Notes: generated by a model not told the origin, from the sequence alone. A stretch of 64,000 nt of DNA from Pedobacter sp. L105 (GCF_009765875.1 NZ_LMUP01000016.1:128534-192533), one strand, 5' to 3'; shown: positions 17,230 through 26,790, counted from the stretch's first letter. A program made the numbers and translations.

Positions 17230-18678
17230 ATGCTCCATAACTACCAATCTGAATTTCAGAGCTGGATTGATAAAGAGAAAAAAGCCGTCGAATTACTTCA
17301 AATTGCAGGACAGCTATGGTTCGACAGATCCATAGAGCTGGTGCTGTTCCGCAAACCTCTGTTTGACACAGGCAGTAGCGAAATTCTGGCCCACCATCAA
17401 TATGCCAGAGAGATCAGCGGTAAACCGATCAGCATCTATGAAACCCTGGAGCTTGCCGCTATCATTTCGAAATGCAACCTTGCCCCCTCCCGCATAGACA
17501 TGGGAAGACTTTCCTCAGAATGGCTTGACCAGGATAATCATTTTGATGATATGCGTGATTTCGTGATCAGTAAACTGGGCCGTCATATCGGAAAAGACAA
17601 AATGAACCTCCAGCCAAAAGATGTAGTGTTATTTGGCTTTGGAAGAATTGGCCGGCTGGCAGCGAGGGAACTGATCCTTCAAACAGGAAAAGGGGAACAG
17701 CTTCGCCTGCGCGCTGTTGTCACCAGATCCTATAGTGATGAAGAATTAACCAAACGCGCCGAGTTACTGCGTACAGATTCAGTTCATGGTCCTTTTAACG
17801 GAATCATTACTGAAGACTTCAATAACAAAGCTCTGATCATTAATGGACAAATGATCTATTTTATCCAGGCAGAACATCCGGAAGAAGTCGATTATAGTGC
17901 CTATGATATAACGAATGCCCTGTTAATAGATAATACCGGTATATTCCGCGACCGTGAAGGCCTGAGCAGGCATCTAACGAACAAAGAGATCAGCAAAGTA
18001 TTACTCACCGCTCCGGGCAAAGGAGATATCCCAAATATAGTGACAGGTATTAACGACCAGGATATTGATTTCAACAAGGCTGATATCCTTTCCAATGCTT
18101 CCTGTACCACCAATGCAATCATCCCAGTTTTAAAACTGATAGATGATGCTTTCGGGATTGAAAAAGGACATATTGAATCCATCCATTCTTATACCAACGA
18201 TCAGAACCTCCTTGATAATTACCATAAAAAGTACCGCCGCGGACGATCCGCAGCACTGAACCTGGTGATTACAGAAACAGGGGCAGATAAAGCTGTTTCC
18301 AGAGTGATCCCGCATCTGGAAGGCAAACTAACCGGAAATGCGGTACGTGTGCCTACCCCCAATGTATCCCTCGCCATCCTCAATTTATCACTGGAAAAGA
18401 CAAGTACAAGAGACGAAGTAATTGAAGTTTTAAAACAAGCTTCGCTTTTTGGAGATCTTTCAGAGCAGATTGAGTTTTCCATATCAAAAGAACTGGTTAG
18501 TTCTGACTTAATTGGCAATAGCCACGCTACAATTATCGATGGTCCTGCCACAATTATGGCAAAAGATAATAAATCGGTAATCATCTATACCTGGTATGAT
18601 AATGAATATGGATATACCAGACAGGTTATCCGTCTCGCTAAAAAACTTGCTGGTGTTGTGCGGCTTACGTATTATTAA
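17230..18678 (+). CDS. gap: Glyceraldehyde-3-phosphate dehydrogenase, long form
   Basis: GAPDH interconverts glyceraldehyde 3-phosphate and 1,3-bisphosphoglycerate. The product is 482 residues, against about 335 for the ordinary enzyme. Some 130 extra N-terminal residues (partly helical) precede the nucleotide-binding motif GFGRIGR at 136-142. The catalytic Cys is C292 in SNASCTTN, with YTNDQN and YDNEYGY further on. This long subfamily is known in Bacteroidetes and some proteobacteria; its cofactor preference and direction are uncertain. Catalytic residues are intact. Confidence 0.9.
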   Translation: MLHNYQSEFQSWIDKEKKAVELLQIAGQLWFDRSIELVLFRKPLFDTGSSEILAHHQYAREISGKPISIYETLELAAIISKCNLAPSRIDMGRLSSEWLDQDNHFDDMRDFVISKLGRHIGKDKMNLQPKDVVLFGFGRIGRLAARELILQTGKGEQLRLRAVVTRSYSDEELTKRAELLRTDSVHGPFNGIITEDFNNKALIINGQMIYFIQAEHPEEVDYSAYDITNALLIDNTGIFRDREGLSRHLTNKEISKVLLTAPGKGDIPNIVTGINDQDIDFNKADILSNASCTTNAIIPVLKLIDDAFGIEKGHIESIHSYTNDQNLLDNYHKKYRRGRSAALNLVITETGADKAVSRVIPHLEGKLTGNAVRVPTPNVSLAILNLSLEKTSTRDEVIEVLKQASLFGDLSEQIEFSISKELVSSDLIGNSHATIIDGPATIMAKDNKSVIIYTWYDNEYGYTRQVIRLAKKLAGVVRLTYY

Positions 18679-18857
18679 TGATGCACAACTAACTAAAATC
18701 CTTTCATTTAAAAATCATAAAAACAAAACTAAATACTGTGCTGTTTGAATATTTTTTAATAGCCCATTGAAATGTCATTAATTTGCAATATATTAGGATT
18801 ATCGAACTAGCCAAAGCCATATAAAATTAATCATCTGTTTAAAACTAACCAATTGCT

Positions 18858-19805
18858 ATGAAATTATATCTACTCCTACCCCTGGCAATTTTGCTGGGCT
18901 GCAATACGGTAAAGACATCCAAAAACCTCCCCCCAAATTCAGATCAATTATTAAAAGATACTAAAATACTATCTTCTGATGCGTTTGAAGGCAGAAAAAC
19001 AGGGACCAAAGGCGGTGAGATGGCCAGGGAATATATAGGAAAACGTTTCAAAGAAATAGGCTTGAAGACTTTTCCGATGTTGAACTCTTATCAGCAGGCA
19101 TTTACCTTTGCTGGTATTGATGACCCAAAGATCACAGGTAAAAATATGGTAGGTTTTGTTCCGGGCTACAGTTCAAAAATCATTGTGATATCGGCACACT
19201 ATGACCACCTTGGAGTAATCAACGGGAATATTTATAACGGTGCCGATGATAATGCTTCAGGTATTGCTGGAATGCTTAAAATCGCTTCCCATTACGCCAG
19301 GAGCAGACCGAATTATACACTTGTCTTTGTAGCTTTTGACGCAGAAGAATTTGGAAGAAAAGGATCAGAATATTTTGTCAGCCATCTGCCTGTAGATATC
19401 AAAAGGATTAAACTCAATATTAACCTGGATATGATCAGCCACAATGATAAAGGTGAATTATACGCTTGTGGCACTTATAAGTATCCGCAATTAAAGGACC
19501 ATATTGGTACCAGCATCCCGGATCTGAAAATACTTTTTGGCCATGATAACCCAAAACTAGGTATTGACGACTGGACAGATCAAAGTGACCAATCGGCTTT
19601 TAATGCTAAAAATATTCCTTTCATTTACTTTGGTGTTGAAGATCATAAAGATTATCACAAATCAAGTGATAAGTTTGAAAACATCAACCAGGAATTTTTT
19701 GTCAATGCTGCAAATGGCATTATGGAAATCACGGATAATTTTGATAAAGACCGTAAGGTAGAGAAAGTATATAATGATACCGATACAGTTCAGTCTAAAA
19801 GATAG
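18858..19805 (+). CDS. M28-family zinc aminopeptidase, lipoprotein
   Basis: The 315-residue protein has a lipoprotein signal with lipobox LLGC (Cys15), so it should be membrane-anchored outside the cytoplasm. The M28 zinc ligands are visible: H114 and D116 in SAHYDHLG, D130 in NGADDNASG, E163-E164 in DAEEFG, D191 in NLDMIS and a late His near 267 in DYHKSSD. Such enzymes release N-terminal amino acids from peptides. The gene is isolated by flanking spacers and a terminator. A larger M28 relative is at 56397. Confidence 0.88.
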   Translation: MKLYLLLPLAILLGCNTVKTSKNLPPNSDQLLKDTKILSSDAFEGRKTGTKGGEMAREYIGKRFKEIGLKTFPMLNSYQQAFTFAGIDDPKITGKNMVGFVPGYSSKIIVISAHYDHLGVINGNIYNGADDNASGIAGMLKIASHYARSRPNYTLVFVAFDAEEFGRKGSEYFVSHLPVDIKRIKLNINLDMISHNDKGELYACGTYKYPQLKDHIGTSIPDLKILFGHDNPKLGIDDWTDQSDQSAFNAKNIPFIYFGVEDHKDYHKSSDKFENINQEFFVNAANGIMEITDNFDKDRKVEKVYNDTDTVQSKR

Positions 19806-19872
19806 TAACCAGAAGTATCAGGATTTGAACACGATTTACGATAGTCAGTAAAAAACCCCAATCTTTCCAATA

Positions 19873-19911
19873 GAAAAAGGGCAATTTTCGAGTTGAAAGT
19901 TGCCCTTTTTT
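19873..19911 (+). terminator. Terminator of the M28 gene
   Basis: AAAAGGGCAA pairs with TTGCCCTTTT, with further pairing in the loop, followed by T residues. Confidence 0.75.
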
Positions 19912-19965
19912 ATGATTTACTTACCCTTCAAATTTTTACTCTTTGAAGAGTTCTGCTGAATTCTA

Positions 19966-21630
19966 TTACTTTTTAATCGTCCTTTTATTAGCAATCATTC
20001 CTGTAAACTCACTTCTTGGATTAGCAGCCCTTACACCTCCTATAGTCAGCGCTTTAGGTCTTGCAGCACGATTAACAACACCCACAGTAGCCTGATTGCT
20101 TGTAGACCCAGGTACCAGTAAGTTTAAAGAGGCCGACAGATCCGCTTCTCTTTCATCACCAAAAGGATAAGTTGGATCATCGTCCATTGCTATACCCGGT
20201 ATACCAAAGGTACCGGTTCCCGCAGGAACAAATCCTGAATAGTAACCGCCAAAACCATTTGCATTCTCGGTTTGAAACAGTGACATATATACCTGATATC
20301 TGTTTTGCAGTACAATTGGAAAGAATCCTACAGGCTTACCATAGGTAGTAGAACCAACTATCTGTACATTTACATATGGCCTCAATACATTGATCAGCAG
20401 TTCAGCTGCAGAAGCTGTATTTCCACTCACAATAAATACTACATTAGTAATCGTATTTAAACTTCCTTTTTTAGTAAAAGAAGCATTATTGCTTGGATCT
20501 GTCGTTGCATAACTTTCGTCGGCCAGCGTGTAAATAGCCCCGCTACTTCCGTTTTTATACTGTACTTTTCCATCAGAACCTAATGCCGGCTGATTCGCCA
20601 ATATCGTTGCTTTACCAGCCTGCATCGTAGCATTATAAATCTCTGAATACATTTTTTTACCAGCAACACTGGAAGGTGCAATCAAATCAGCCAGGTATTC
20701 TGCGGTATTGATATATCCTCCGCCATTGTATCTCAAATCAACAACCAGGTCTGTTATCCCCTGGCCACTGAAATTAGAAAATACGGGATCAAGATTTACA
20801 TCACTTGGTGCATCACTGTTTGTCAATGCAGAAAAACGGGCAAATGCCAGATAACCGATCTTAGTACCAGATCTGGTGATCACACTGGATGCATAAACCG
20901 GACTGCTTTTGTAAGAAGCTTTGGCAAGTGTTTTAGTAAACGGAACATTATCTACATAATTATAACCAGAAATCGTCACAGAATTTCCTGCTATAGCAGC
21001 ATCAATTGCTGCGTGTTCTGTATCATAATCTTTTCCCACTACCGCAGTACCATTTACACTGGTAATTACCCAGCCCCTTTGCACGCCTGCTGCTGCGGCC
21101 GGAGAGCCAGGATAAACAGCAGTAATAAATAAGATGTAGGCACCGGATGTGCTGCCCTCGAGATAATAAATCGGTCTGATACCAACATCATTACCATTAC
21201 CTTCGGTATCTACATCAGCAGATTTGAGATTAGCAGATGCACTAGGATTAGCTTGTGTTAAATCATCTATAAATGAGTATTTTGGAAAGCCATCTCCATA
21301 ATATTCATAAGGCTGATTAGTTAAAGGATTAATTTTCAACTGACTGATTGCATACAATTCATCATTATAATTATCCAGATCAAGAGATTTAGAGGAATAT
21401 TTTCTGGGATTGAACGTCGCATAATCAGGAATAGCATCATTCCATAGATAGATTTGTTTCGCATACAGAAACAAAGAATCTAAGGTTAATTGCTTAGGTG
21501 TTCCACTTGTTGGTGAAGTAGTTGAAGTGTTAGCAGTCTCTTCTTTATTTTTTTTACAGGAACTAATACCTATAATAATGACCAAAGCAGAGCCAATTAC
21601 AAAGCGATTGTAGAGTAAATTTTTCTTCAT
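19966..21630 (-). CDS. S41-family (C-terminal processing-like) peptidase, lipoprotein
   Basis: The 554-residue protein has a lipobox in GISSC (Cys25) and a low-complexity Ser/Thr linker. A PDZ-like domain is near 140-210 (GSPAAAAGVQRGWVITSVNG) and an S41 protease core follows. The core shows DLRYNGGGYINTAEYLADLI and the catalytic Ser near 405 in SGNTASAAELL, followed by GSTTYGKPVGF. It resembles secreted Bacteroidetes S41 lipoproteins rather than the tail-specific protease Prc. It lies 33 nt after the HAD-like gene and may belong to the lolD transcript. Confidence 0.88.
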   Translation of the reverse strand: MKKNLLYNRFVIGSALVIIIGISSCKKNKEETANTSTTSPTSGTPKQLTLDSLFLYAKQIYLWNDAIPDYATFNPRKYSSKSLDLDNYNDELYAISQLKINPLTNQPYEYYGDGFPKYSFIDDLTQANPSASANLKSADVDTEGNGNDVGIRPIYYLEGSTSGAYILFITAVYPGSPAAAAGVQRGWVITSVNGTAVVGKDYDTEHAAIDAAIAGNSVTISGYNYVDNVPFTKTLAKASYKSSPVYASSVITRSGTKIGYLAFARFSALTNSDAPSDVNLDPVFSNFSGQGITDLVVDLRYNGGGYINTAEYLADLIAPSSVAGKKMYSEIYNATMQAGKATILANQPALGSDGKVQYKNGSSGAIYTLADESYATTDPSNNASFTKKGSLNTITNVVFIVSGNTASAAELLINVLRPYVNVQIVGSTTYGKPVGFFPIVLQNRYQVYMSLFQTENANGFGGYYSGFVPAGTGTFGIPGIAMDDDPTYPFGDEREADLSASLNLLVPGSTSNQATVGVVNRAARPKALTIGGVRAANPRSEFTGMIANKRTIKK

Positions 21631-21663
21631 AGTTTTAGGGAGAGAACGCTGACAATTATGGAG

Positions 21664-22299
21664 TTAAGATACGAATAGTTCGTTTATTGTCAAAGAATTT
21701 AACCTTTTTAATCGAAAATTAACATCAGTGGCGTATTCCGGATTAACAATAGGTTTATTCAAGCCAACCAGCAAGAGTTCTTCCTCCCTCAAATCATATT
21801 GAATACCAATTAATTCTATGGTTTCCGCCACAGACCTGGTAGCAGTTTCTGCCAGGAAATAAACCTTCAGGTATAATTCCAGCCCATTCCATTCAATTTG
21901 CCTGATTTTATTTAACTGTATCGCAGGATCACCGTCCGCCAATAAAAAAAGAGGCTTTCCTGCTGCTTTTACCTCCTGCATCAGTGAGAGCACCGGAGCA
22001 AACAGCAATAACTTTAGGGGTAACTTTGCATTCCGGTGAAGCAAATCAAAATTAACCCTGTATTTTTCGCCAAGGCCGAATTGTGCTGCAGTACGTTCAT
22101 ATATACCTTCAGTACCTTCTTTAGCATATATTTCCCCCATAAAGCTTACAATCTCCGGCCCATCGATCTGTTCTGTATATTCTATAAATTGCGCAAACAG
22201 GTAATACACCTGTAGCAGATAATCTTTTTCCGGATAGATCACATCGTCCAGCTCAAATATAAAAGCCTTGCTATTATCGGTATATTGCTGATACTTCAT
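21664..22299 (-). CDS. HAD-like protein with a substituted nucleophile
   Basis: The 211-residue protein has the haloacid dehalogenase fold: a motif I region FIFELDDVIYPEKDYL, a helical cap at about 30-95, motif II in LFLLADGDP and a distal LLVGLNKPIVNPEYA. In motif I the Asp nucleophile is replaced by Glu16 (ELDD instead of DLDD) while D18 remains, so ordinary phosphatase activity is doubtful. It overlaps the upstream pre-ATP-grasp gene by 1 nt. That coupling suggests the two products work together in an unknown role. Confidence 0.7.
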   Translation of the reverse strand: MKYQQYTDNSKAFIFELDDVIYPEKDYLLQVYYLFAQFIEYTEQIDGPEIVSFMGEIYAKEGTEGIYERTAAQFGLGEKYRVNFDLLHRNAKLPLKLLLFAPVLSLMQEVKAAGKPLFLLADGDPAIQLNKIRQIEWNGLELYLKVYFLAETATRSVAETIELIGIQYDLREEELLLVGLNKPIVNPEYATDVNFRLKRLNSLTINELFVS

Positions 22300-22796
22300 C
22301 AGGAAATAGAAAATAATACAGGATTAAACCCATTTGCAGTTTCCTGCATATAAAATACGCCATTGAGCTCTTTTTCTTTACCGGCAGTACGCAACGAAGG
22401 ATCAGATACTGTTCCAAATTGCAATTCGCCCTTATCATATAACGCCCAATCTGATGTTGTTAATGGCCCTGACTGCTCATAAAGAGGAAAACTAAGGATA
22501 TCCGGCAGCAGTACGTGGACATTAAACTCTTCAAATAATACCAGCGACTTTACCACTGCTTCCAGTTCAAAACGGTGTAGCGGCAATAAGCGGTCTGCTT
22601 CCTGATCCAGGCAGGCATTCAGCAAAGTATGGGCTATAGTATCTTCATTTTTCTCTCCCAGACTGATAAACTGATATTGTGAAGAAGAAAAAGCTGGCGT
22701 CTCCCCATAATCGCTAAGGATAACCTGGTCCCCTGTAAAAGCCTTTAATAATTTGAGTGCCTGGGCAGATTTGCCCCCGGTAATTAGTGTTTTCAA
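22299..22796 (-). CDS. Stand-alone pre-ATP-grasp (PylC N-terminal-like) protein
   Basis: The 165-residue protein opens with KTLITGGKSAQALKLLKAF, followed by a Rossmann-like alternation. This resembles the N-terminal domain that precedes the catalytic domain in ATP-grasp ligases such as PylC and CarB (LLPLHRFELEAVVKSLVLF near 92). The ATP-grasp catalytic domain itself is missing, so ligase activity is not expected. It starts 3 nt after the lolD stop and overlaps the HAD-like gene, forming a three-gene unit. Assignment rests on pattern only. Confidence 0.55.
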   Translation of the reverse strand: MKTLITGGKSAQALKLLKAFTGDQVILSDYGETPAFSSSQYQFISLGEKNEDTIAHTLLNACLDQEADRLLPLHRFELEAVVKSLVLFEEFNVHVLLPDILSFPLYEQSGPLTTSDWALYDKGELQFGTVSDPSLRTAGKEKELNGVFYMQETANGFNPVLFSIS

Positions 22797-22799
22797 ATT

Positions 22800-23450
22800 C
22801 TATACAATTAAACCATCTTTCATAGTAACTACCCTATCGCTAATCTCCGCAAGGTCTTCATTGTGGGTAACGATAACAAAGGTCTGTTTAAAGTTATCAC
22901 GCAGGGTGATAAAAAACTGGTGCAGCGATTTCGCATTGGCAGAATCCAGGTTTCCTGAAGGCTCATCTGCCAATATAATAGCTGGATCATTAATTAAAGC
23001 ACGGGCTACCGCTATGCGCTGCTGTTCTCCACCAGAAAGCTGGTTAGGCTTATGTGTAGACCGATCTTTTAAACCCAAAAGGTCCAGCAGTTCCATTGCC
23101 CTGATTTCCGCCTCTTTTTTACTTTTTTTCGCAATAAAAGCGGGAATACAAATGTTTTCCATCGCAGAGAACTCCGGCAGCAGGTGATGAAACTGAAACA
23201 CAAAGCCAATATTCTGGTTTCTGAAGATACTCAGCAATTCACCGGATAGCTTACTTACCTTAGTGCCATTTAATTCTACACTACCTTCATCCGGTTTATC
23301 CAGCGTACCCAAAATATGCAAAAGCGTACTTTTACCCGCTCCGGAAGCGCCTATAATACTCACGACCTCTCCTTTATTGACCTCAAAATCTACTCCTTTA
23401 AGGATGGGCAGATTTCCGTAAGCTTTCCTGATACCTGTGGCTTTTAGCAT
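22800..23450 (-). CDS. lolD: LolD-type ABC transporter ATPase
   Basis: LolD powers LolCE, which extracts lipoproteins from the inner membrane for transfer to LolA. The 216-residue ATPase has Walker A GASGAGKST (34-42), the signature LSGGEQQRIAVARAL, Walker B IILADEPSGNLD and the H-loop in VTHNEDL. Sequence and length fit the LolD/MacB branch. The membrane partner is not adjacent. A LolA-like protein is encoded at 63209. Other members of this branch export other substrates, so the symbol is a best estimate. Confidence 0.8.
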   Translation of the reverse strand: MLKATGIRKAYGNLPILKGVDFEVNKGEVVSIIGASGAGKSTLLHILGTLDKPDEGSVELNGTKVSKLSGELLSIFRNQNIGFVFQFHHLLPEFSAMENICIPAFIAKKSKKEAEIRAMELLDLLGLKDRSTHKPNQLSGGEQQRIAVARALINDPAIILADEPSGNLDSANAKSLHQFFITLRDNFKQTFVIVTHNEDLAEISDRVVTMKDGLIV

Positions 23451-23556
23451 ACAGCAAACTTACAAAAAGTTGAGATTAAATCTAGTTAACGTAAATTTTA
23501 CGCCTTTTGCCAAAGTATAAAAGGGGAAATAAGTTTTTAAAACCGATCTATAATTG

Positions 23557-23564
23557 TAGATTTG
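23557..23564 (+). promoter_or_regulatory. -7 box of the sucC promoter
   Basis: TAGATTTG matches TAnnTTTG and lies 18 nt before the sucC ATG. Confidence 0.45.
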
Positions 23565-23582
23565 ACTCAAATTTTTCAGCTA

Positions 23583-24773
23583 ATGAATATACACGAATAT
23601 CAAGGTAAAGAAATACTTAAAAGTTTTGGTGTTGCCGTACAAGAAGGCATAGTTGCCGAAACTGTTGAGCAGGCTGTAGAAGCTGCTAAAAAAGTAACGG
23701 CAGATTATAACTCAGACTGGGTAGTGATTAAAGCACAAATCCATGCTGGTGGCAGAGGTAAAGGTGGTGGTGTTAAATTAGCCAAAAACCTGGAAGAGGT
23801 TAAACAAAGAGCTACTGATATTTTAGGTATGCAGTTGGTTACTCCTCAAACCGGACCAGAAGGTAAAAAAGTAAATAAGATCTTGGTTGCACAGGATGTT
23901 TACTATCCAGGAGCTTCTGAAACAAAAGAATTTTATGTCAGCGTTTTATTAAACCGCGCTACAGGCAGAAACATCATCATGTATTCTACTGAAGGTGGTA
24001 TGGATATCGAAGAAGTTTCTGAACATACTCCTCACTTGATCTTCAAGGAAGAAGTTGATCCTAAAGTTGGCCTTCAGGCTTTCCAGGCACGTAAAATTGC
24101 TTTTAACCTGGGTTTAAGCGGTGCTGCTTTTAAAGAAATGGTGAAATTTGTTACTGCACTGTATAAAGCTTACGACAGTACTGATTCTGCGATGTTTGAA
24201 ATCAATCCGGTTTTAAAAACTTCAGATGACAAGATCATTGCTGTAGATGCCAAAGTAGATTTAGATGAAAATGCTTTATTCCGTCACCCTGCTTATGCAG
24301 CTATGCGTGATAAACTGGAAGAAGATCCTACTGATGTTGAAGCAAGTGAGTCAAACTTAAACTATGTAAAATTAGATGGAAACGTTGGCTGTATGGTTAA
24401 CGGTGCTGGTTTAGCTATGGCTACCATGGACATCATCAAAATTGCTGGTGGCGAGCCTGCAAATTTCCTTGACGTAGGTGGAACTGCAAATGCACAAACT
24501 GTGAAAGCTGGTTTTAACATCATCTTAAAAGATCCAAATGTTAAAGCTATCCTGATCAATATATTTGGTGGTATTGTACGTTGCGACCGTGTTGCACAAG
24601 GTGTGATTGATGCTTATAAAGAAATAGGTGATATCCCTGTTCCAATTATCTGTCGTTTACAAGGTACCAATGCTGAAGAAGCGAAAAAACTAATCGATGA
24701 ATCAGGCTTAAAAGTATTCTCTGCAATTGCATTGAAAGACGCTGCTGCCCTGGTTACCCAAGTTTTAGCTTAA
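23583..24773 (+). CDS. sucC: Succinyl-CoA synthetase beta subunit (ADP-forming)
   Basis: SucC is the nucleotide-binding beta subunit that, with SucD, converts succinyl-CoA to succinate with ATP synthesis in the TCA cycle. The 396-residue product begins MNIHEYQGKEILKSFGV and has the ATP-grasp features AQIHAGGRGKGGGVKLA and MFEINPVL. It ends with the CoA-ligase segment GGEPANFLDVGGTAN and NIFGGIVRCDRVAQGV. A TTG at 23562 in the same frame is not the start. No sucD follows, so the subunits are encoded apart. Confidence 0.95.
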   Translation: MNIHEYQGKEILKSFGVAVQEGIVAETVEQAVEAAKKVTADYNSDWVVIKAQIHAGGRGKGGGVKLAKNLEEVKQRATDILGMQLVTPQTGPEGKKVNKILVAQDVYYPGASETKEFYVSVLLNRATGRNIIMYSTEGGMDIEEVSEHTPHLIFKEEVDPKVGLQAFQARKIAFNLGLSGAAFKEMVKFVTALYKAYDSTDSAMFEINPVLKTSDDKIIAVDAKVDLDENALFRHPAYAAMRDKLEEDPTDVEASESNLNYVKLDGNVGCMVNGAGLAMATMDIIKIAGGEPANFLDVGGTANAQTVKAGFNIILKDPNVKAILINIFGGIVRCDRVAQGVIDAYKEIGDIPVPIICRLQGTNAEEAKKLIDESGLKVFSAIALKDAAALVTQVLA

Positions 24774-24805
24774 GCAGTCAAAAAAATAAGATCTTCGGAT
24801 CATAT

Positions 24806-24839
24806 AATGCCAATTGTTAATTCAGTTGGCATTTTTTTA
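24806..24839 (+). terminator. Terminator of sucC
   Basis: AATGCCAATTG pairs with CAGTTGGCATT (one G-U pair), followed by seven T residues. Confidence 0.8.
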
Positions 24840-24869
24840 TGCCCTCTTTTTCAGCAACAAATTTTAAAC

Positions 24870-24917
24870 AAAAAAATCCTCCAATTTTTACGTCGGAGGA
24901 TCTTTAAACCAAATATA
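24870..24917 (-). ncRNA. Candidate very short transcript: promoter plus terminator hairpin
   Basis: On the reverse strand TATATTTG (24917-24910) fits the -7 consensus. It is followed at once by a hairpin (ATCCTCC against GGAGGAT, 24876-24901) and a T-run. No gene on that strand lies upstream to be terminated. The product would be only 35-40 nt, so it could be a decoy or small RNA, or a terminator that guards sucC from antisense reading. Confidence 0.3.
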
Positions 24918-25306
24918 AATTAAACGAGCAATACAAACATACGGATATTTATTACAAATACAAGTTTTATTTTATTTTTTTCATTAATAAACTTGTAAAC
25001 ACTCATTTTTAAATAAAAAAACGTTAAATAATACTCTAAATGCACTCATAAATATTAAAATAAAGACAAAAAGCATAATTCAACATAAAAATAAGGCATA
25101 AAAATTAATTTAAAATCTAAAAATGGCCCTATTGTTCATTTTTAACTAAGAAATAACAATCATTTTCATTTTTTAAAACAAATCAGTAACAATAATTTAA
25201 CATTATCTTCATATCACTTCCTGATACCCAATCTTTAAACTTCTCCTTACTCATCCTGTTATTTCTTGATGGAATTCCTTATTTTTGAGCGCTCCACAAA
25301 AAGATC
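24918..25306. promoter_or_regulatory. AT-rich spacer with the asnS promoter
   Basis: There is no ORF or repeat here that I can support. The sequence is very AT-rich. Near the right end the -7 box TATTTTTG (25280-25287) matches TAnnTTTG and lies 19 nt before the asnS start. Confidence 0.45.
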
Positions 25307-26755
25307 ATGATTAAAAGAGAAAAAATAAAAAGCCTGTTAGCAACTACAGAATATAACAGAGAAGTGATAGTAATGGGTTGGGTAAGAACCTTCCGTAATA
25401 ACCAGTTCATCGCCATCAATGATGGTTCCTGCATGGGTAATATTCAAATCGTTGTTGATTTTAACAATACCCCTGAAGAATTGCTAAAAAGAATTACTAC
25501 CGGCGCTTCTGTTGCTATCACTGGTACATTGATAGAATCTTTAGGTAAAGGACAGCGTGTGGAGGTAAAAGCTTCAGCTATAGAAATACTGGGAGACAGC
25601 GACCCGGATAAATTCCCATTGCAGCCAAAAAAACATAGTCTTGAATTTCTAAGGGAGATCGCCCACCTGCGTTTCCGTACCAATACATTTAATGCTGTAT
25701 TTAAAGTACGTCACGCTCTGGCATTTGCTATACATCAGTTTTACAATGAAAGAGGTTTTGTTTATATGCACACCCCTATCATCACGGCTTCTGATGCAGA
25801 AGGTGCCGGGGAAACTTTTAAAGTAACTACACTCGACTATGATCAGATCCCACGAACTGAAGATGGCCATGTAGATTATGCAGAAGACTTCTTTGGACGT
25901 GCTACAAACCTCACTGTTTCTGGTCAGCTGGAAGGTGAATTAGCAGCCATGGCTTTCGGTCAGATCTATACCTTCGGGCCTACTTTCAGGGCGGAAAATT
26001 CAAATACAACGCGTCACCTTGCCGAATTCTGGATGATTGAACCAGAGATTGCTTTTGCCGATCTGGAAGATAACATGCAGCTGGCAGAGGACATGATGAA
26101 ATATATCATCACTTATGCAGTAGAAAACTGTAAAGAAGAGATTGAGTTTTTAAACGCCCGCTTGTTAGAGGACGAAAAAACTAAACCACAGCAGGAACGC
26201 AGTGAATTGTCGTTAATAGATAAACTTAATTTCTGCCTCAATAATGATTTCGAACGTCTTACTTATACTGAGGCAATTGCTATTTTACGTTCTTCAAAAC
26301 CTAATCAGAAAAAACAGTTCAAGTACCTGATCAATGAATGGGGTGCCGACCTGCAATCTGAGCATGAACGTTTCCTGGTAGAAAAACATTTTAAAAAACC
26401 TGTAATCCTTACCGATTACCCGGCTGATATTAAATCTTTCTATATGCGCCAGAATGAACCTGATGCTGAAGGAAGAAAGACAGTTGCGGCTATGGATATC
26501 CTATTCCCTGGCATCGGAGAAATGATCGGTGGATCTCAAAGAGAAGAACGTCTGGACAGATTAACCCAGCGCATGGAAGAACTGAACATTCCACAGGAAG
26601 AATTATGGTGGTATTTAGATACCCGTAAGTTCGGTTCTGCCCCTCACGCCGGCTTTGGTTTGGGCTTTGAAAGATTGGTACTTTTCGTAACAGGCATGAC
26701 CAACATCAGGGATGTAATTGCTTTCCCACGTTTCCCTAAGAACGCGGAGTTTTAA
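25307..26755 (+). CDS. asnS: Asparaginyl-tRNA synthetase
   Basis: AsnRS charges tRNA-Asn. The 482-residue class II enzyme has an N-terminal OB-fold anticodon-binding domain (about 1-110: GWVRTFRNNQFIAINDGSC). The catalytic core follows with motif 2 (TFRAENSNTTRHLAEFWMIEPE) and motif 3 (GFGLGFERLVLFVTGM). The segment DYPADIKSFYMRQNEPDAEG favours asparagine over aspartate enzymes. The gene is monocistronic and is followed 35 nt later by repeat hairpin A1, which could end its transcript. Confidence 0.95.
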   Translation: MIKREKIKSLLATTEYNREVIVMGWVRTFRNNQFIAINDGSCMGNIQIVVDFNNTPEELLKRITTGASVAITGTLIESLGKGQRVEVKASAIEILGDSDPDKFPLQPKKHSLEFLREIAHLRFRTNTFNAVFKVRHALAFAIHQFYNERGFVYMHTPIITASDAEGAGETFKVTTLDYDQIPRTEDGHVDYAEDFFGRATNLTVSGQLEGELAAMAFGQIYTFGPTFRAENSNTTRHLAEFWMIEPEIAFADLEDNMQLAEDMMKYIITYAVENCKEEIEFLNARLLEDEKTKPQQERSELSLIDKLNFCLNNDFERLTYTEAIAILRSSKPNQKKQFKYLINEWGADLQSEHERFLVEKHFKKPVILTDYPADIKSFYMRQNEPDAEGRKTVAAMDILFPGIGEMIGGSQREERLDRLTQRMEELNIPQEELWWYLDTRKFGSAPHAGFGLGFERLVLFVTGMTNIRDVIAFPRFPKNAEF

Positions 26756-26790
26756 TATTTAACCAGGAGGTCTAAGATCATCCTGTATTT

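Noticed and set aside
19564..19761. Small forward ORFs inside the M28 gene and similar overlapping frames across the window
   Set aside because: They are shadows of well-supported genes in other frames, without family motifs or own signals.
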